NCBI GenBank assembly: GCA_964520785.1
Contig: CAZFQG010000046.1
Coordinates: 1-34,923 of the forward strand
Reading direction: 5' to 3'
Length of the DNA stretch: 34,923 nt
DNA from: CAZFQG01 sp964520785
GTDB lineage: Bacteria > Planctomycetota > Planctomycetia > Pirellulales > Thermoguttaceae
In this document: positions 33,425-34,923 of the stretch, piece by piece
Layout: the number at the start of each line of letters is the position of its first letter
Position numbering within the stretch: position 1 is the stretch's first letter
Notes under the pieces: generated by a model
Seen by the model: only the letters and a program-made list of their open reading frames with translations
The model's database searches: none
Told to the model about the DNA's origin: nothing
Made by a program: the position numbers and the translations under genes

Positions 33425-33907
33425 CTAATGGCACAGAGCGGCATTCCTCGCGTTTCGGAACGTATAACTTCGCGTCAGCCCTTGGCACTCTCCGCCGTTG
33501 ACGGCCGACTGCAAGGCGTTTTCGTACGGAATCGTCACGGTCAATTTGAATAGAGCGTATTCGGCCGAACGGTCGTCCAGGTCGATCTCGCCTCCGTCCA
33601 GGGCGGAAATGGTAACCTCCGCGGCGGATCCGTCGATTCCGGAGGCGCTGAGGAAATTCTTCAAATCGGCGATGATTTTTTCGTTCGTCGACTGTCTCGG
33701 TTCCAAAATCTCGCTCCGGTCCATTCCGGCCAGACGCGCGCTCTGCCGGAGCGCCAATCGGAGATGATTCGACGTCTCGCTTAAGGACGCGGCCTCGATC
33801 ATGCCCAACAAGAGCGCGACGAGGATCGGGGCGACGAACGCGAATTCCACGGCCGCCGCTCCCTCGCGGGAGGACTTGGATCGCTTTCCTTCTGCAATAC
33901 GACACAT
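33425..33907 (-). CDS. TadE-like pseudopilin (copy 1)
   Basis: A 160-residue minor-pilin-like protein. The family N-terminus is clear: SSREGAAAVEFAFVAPILVA, where the Gly before AAAVEF and the Glu in the helix fit TadE-type prepilin processing, followed by GMIEAASLSETSNHLRLALR. The C-terminal part is a small variable domain with four Cys in all. I chose ATG 33907, with GAAGG about 8 bases upstream. A GTG at 33940 overlaps the preceding stop as GTGA and would add 11 residues by translational coupling. Second gene of the Tad-like unit. Confidence 0.82.
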   Translation of the reverse strand: MCRIAEGKRSKSSREGAAAVEFAFVAPILVALLLGMIEAASLSETSNHLRLALRQSARLAGMDRSEILEPRQSTNEKIIADLKNFLSASGIDGSAAEVTISALDGGEIDLDDRSAEYALFKLTVTIPYENALQSAVNGGECQGLTRSYTFRNARNAALCH

Positions 33908-33936
33908 GGGCGCACCTTCTGGATTGGAATGTTCTT

Positions 33937-34491
33937 TCACTCGTGCCTCGCGAACGCGTACGCGTCGAACGTCATTCCCCGGAACAACGTTCGCTCCGGA
34001 GTGCCCGAAGCAACCGACAATACGCGTGCCAGCGTTCCCAGGGGGAGGAACGTGACATCTTCGTAGTCAACCTCCGCGTAGACGACGAACATACTTCCCG
34101 GCGGCAATTCGGACAACGGATTCCCCGAATCGAAGCCGGCCAGACACGCGAATCCGCCTTCGGCGTCACTCTGATGAGGATAAGGTCCGCTCGTGTCGTA
34201 TACGGAGGCGTCCTTGACGGAGATTCGAACCAAAGAAGGATCGACGGTAGCGGCGAGATAGTCCCGGACGGTCTGCTCGACTTCCGCCGCCTCGACCCCC
34301 CGGACCGCGCCGGCGCGGGACCCCTCCTGACAAGCGATGCGGAGCGATGCCTGAACCCAATAAATGCGACTCAATTCGATGATGCCGAATAGAAAGGCGA
34401 AGAGAACGGGAGCGATAAACGCCATTTCGACCATCGCGCTTCCACGACGGTCTCGATGCGTTCGGAGAGACGCGCTGCGAACTCGGCTCAT
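33937..34491 (-). CDS. TadE-like pseudopilin (copy 2)
   Basis: A 184-residue TadE-type protein, first gene of the unit. The signature is RRGSAMVEMAFIAPVLFAFL followed by FGIIELSRIYWVQASLRIA, again with Glu in the hydrophobic helix. The C-terminal domain (about 60-184) includes VDYEDVTFLPLG and ends RTLFRGMTFDAYAFARHE, with only the family's general character. ATG 34491 is preferred since the pilin-like leader is short from there; an upstream in-frame ATG at 34563 would give 24 more residues. No strong ribosome site. Probably an inner-membrane or secreted part of a Flp/Tad-like apparatus; no TadA, RcpA or Flp gene is in the window. Confidence 0.82.
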   Translation of the reverse strand: MSRVRSASLRTHRDRRGSAMVEMAFIAPVLFAFLFGIIELSRIYWVQASLRIACQEGSRAGAVRGVEAAEVEQTVRDYLAATVDPSLVRISVKDASVYDTSGPYPHQSDAEGGFACLAGFDSGNPLSELPPGSMFVVYAEVDYEDVTFLPLGTLARVLSVASGTPERTLFRGMTFDAYAFARHE

Positions 34492-34645
34492 AAGAGGTAT
34501 CCTGCTGCAAGAGTCATCCACGCACCTGCTCCCCGGAATCGCGTCTTTACGATGCGCCTCCATTTAAACCAATGCGCGAATGCAGAATAAACTCGTTGCT
34601 TCCTTGAAGAATATCCGGACTATACCGGTTCCGCTCCTGTTGTGA

Positions 34646-34674
34646 ACTATAGCACATTTTTGAACGTTTGGCAA
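34646..34674 (-). promoter_or_regulatory. Sigma70-like promoter of the Tad-like operon
   Basis: On the minus strand: TTGCCA (34669-34674), a 17-bp spacer, TATAGT (34646-34651). Transcription would start near 34640, about 150 bases before ATG 34491. The -35 box lies inside one of two tandem palindromic repeats. Confidence 0.7.
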
Positions 34675-34689
34675 ATCCCGTTTGGCAAA
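34665..34689. repeat. Two tandem copies of CGTTTGGCAAA, candidate operator
   Basis: Copies at 34665-34675 and 34679-34689 are identical and 14 bp apart. Each core TTTG-G-CAAA is itself palindromic. The first overlaps the -35 box of the Tad-like promoter, so a bound protein there would block RNA polymerase. Confidence 0.6.
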
Positions 34690-34891
34690 CCGCACGAAAA
34701 GGAGCCGCGCGCGGGCGGAAACAAAAAAGGAATCAACGGTATTCGCCAAGGCAAACCGTACGCGGATAGCTTTCCTCGGTCGGTCCGCACGGCCGTCATC
34801 GGACAGAGTCGCCGGTTCCATTCGCATGGCGGAATCGGCACGACCAATATCCATTCGGTCCGGTGGTTTGCAACAGTTAGCGACGAAATGT

Positions 34892-34920
34892 TTGACAAAT
34901 CATTAATCGCGAGCTATCTA
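34892..34920 (+). promoter_or_regulatory. Possible outward promoter at window end
   Basis: A perfect TTGACA (34892-34897), a 17-bp spacer, then a weak TATCTA. It would drive a gene beyond the window, divergent from the Tad-like unit. Confidence 0.35.
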
Positions 34921-34923
34921 TTC

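Larger units (their letters stand above)
34564..34923. other. Noncoding end region with promoters
   Basis: No gene with recognisable features. It contains the promoter and tandem repeat upstream of the Tad-like unit and a possible outward promoter near the window end. Open frames here are short and of low quality. Confidence 0.55.

Overview
The window is GC-rich bacterial chromosome. I infer a planctomycete from gene content: a DUF1559 pseudopilin-like protein, LamG and dockerin proteins ending in PEP-CTERM signals, two tandem BBP2-type porins, a TadG-like protein with a split von Willebrand A domain, and a class II photolyase. No rRNA, tRNA, CRISPR array, phage or intact insertion sequence was recognised.

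Layout. (1) Bases 3-1814: 3' part of clpB. (2) 2129-5994, minus strand: an SNF2-family helicase followed 17 bp later by a SWIM zinc-finger protein that carries an extra C-terminal helix-turn-helix. (3) 6145-6720: an Isf-like flavodoxin. (4) 6974-20075: an accessory block of extracytoplasmic and catabolic-looking genes. A minus-strand BNR/sialidase-fold enzyme is divergent from a GntR-type regulator with a LacI-like ligand domain. The plus strand then carries two duplicated LamG PEP-CTERM proteins, a DUF1559 protein, a small lipoprotein, a BNR-LamG-dockerin-PEP-CTERM fusion, a secreted BNR protein, a Tat-exported protein of unknown family, a frameshifted Kelch remnant and a URO-D-superfamily protein. 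(5) 20142-22884: class II photolyase divergent from an MgtC/DUF4010 membrane protein. (6) 23250-25829: an exported beta-lactamase-fold serine hydrolase, a 588-bp gap with hairpins, and mqnA of the futalosine menaquinone pathway. (7) 25974-29520: two paralogous outer-membrane porins separated by a strong intrinsic terminator. (8) 29912-34491: a REC-HD-GYP response regulator and a TadE/TadE/TadG-like operon, each preceded by a good sigma70-like promoter.

How the parts may work together (inference). Block 4 reads as a locus for sensing and processing a glycan or glycoside: a sugar-type repressor next to three different BNR propeller proteins, surface-sorted LamG proteins that could bind carbohydrate, and cytoplasmic or exported catabolic proteins. 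The substrate cannot be told from sequence, and BNR propellers are not always sialidases. A perfect 8-bp inverted repeat with a 9-bp spacer lies just downstream of a promoter in the divergent intergenic region and is the best candidate operator. The last block joins cyclic-di-GMP turnover to an envelope-associated Tad-like apparatus, but no Tad ATPase or secretin gene is in the window.
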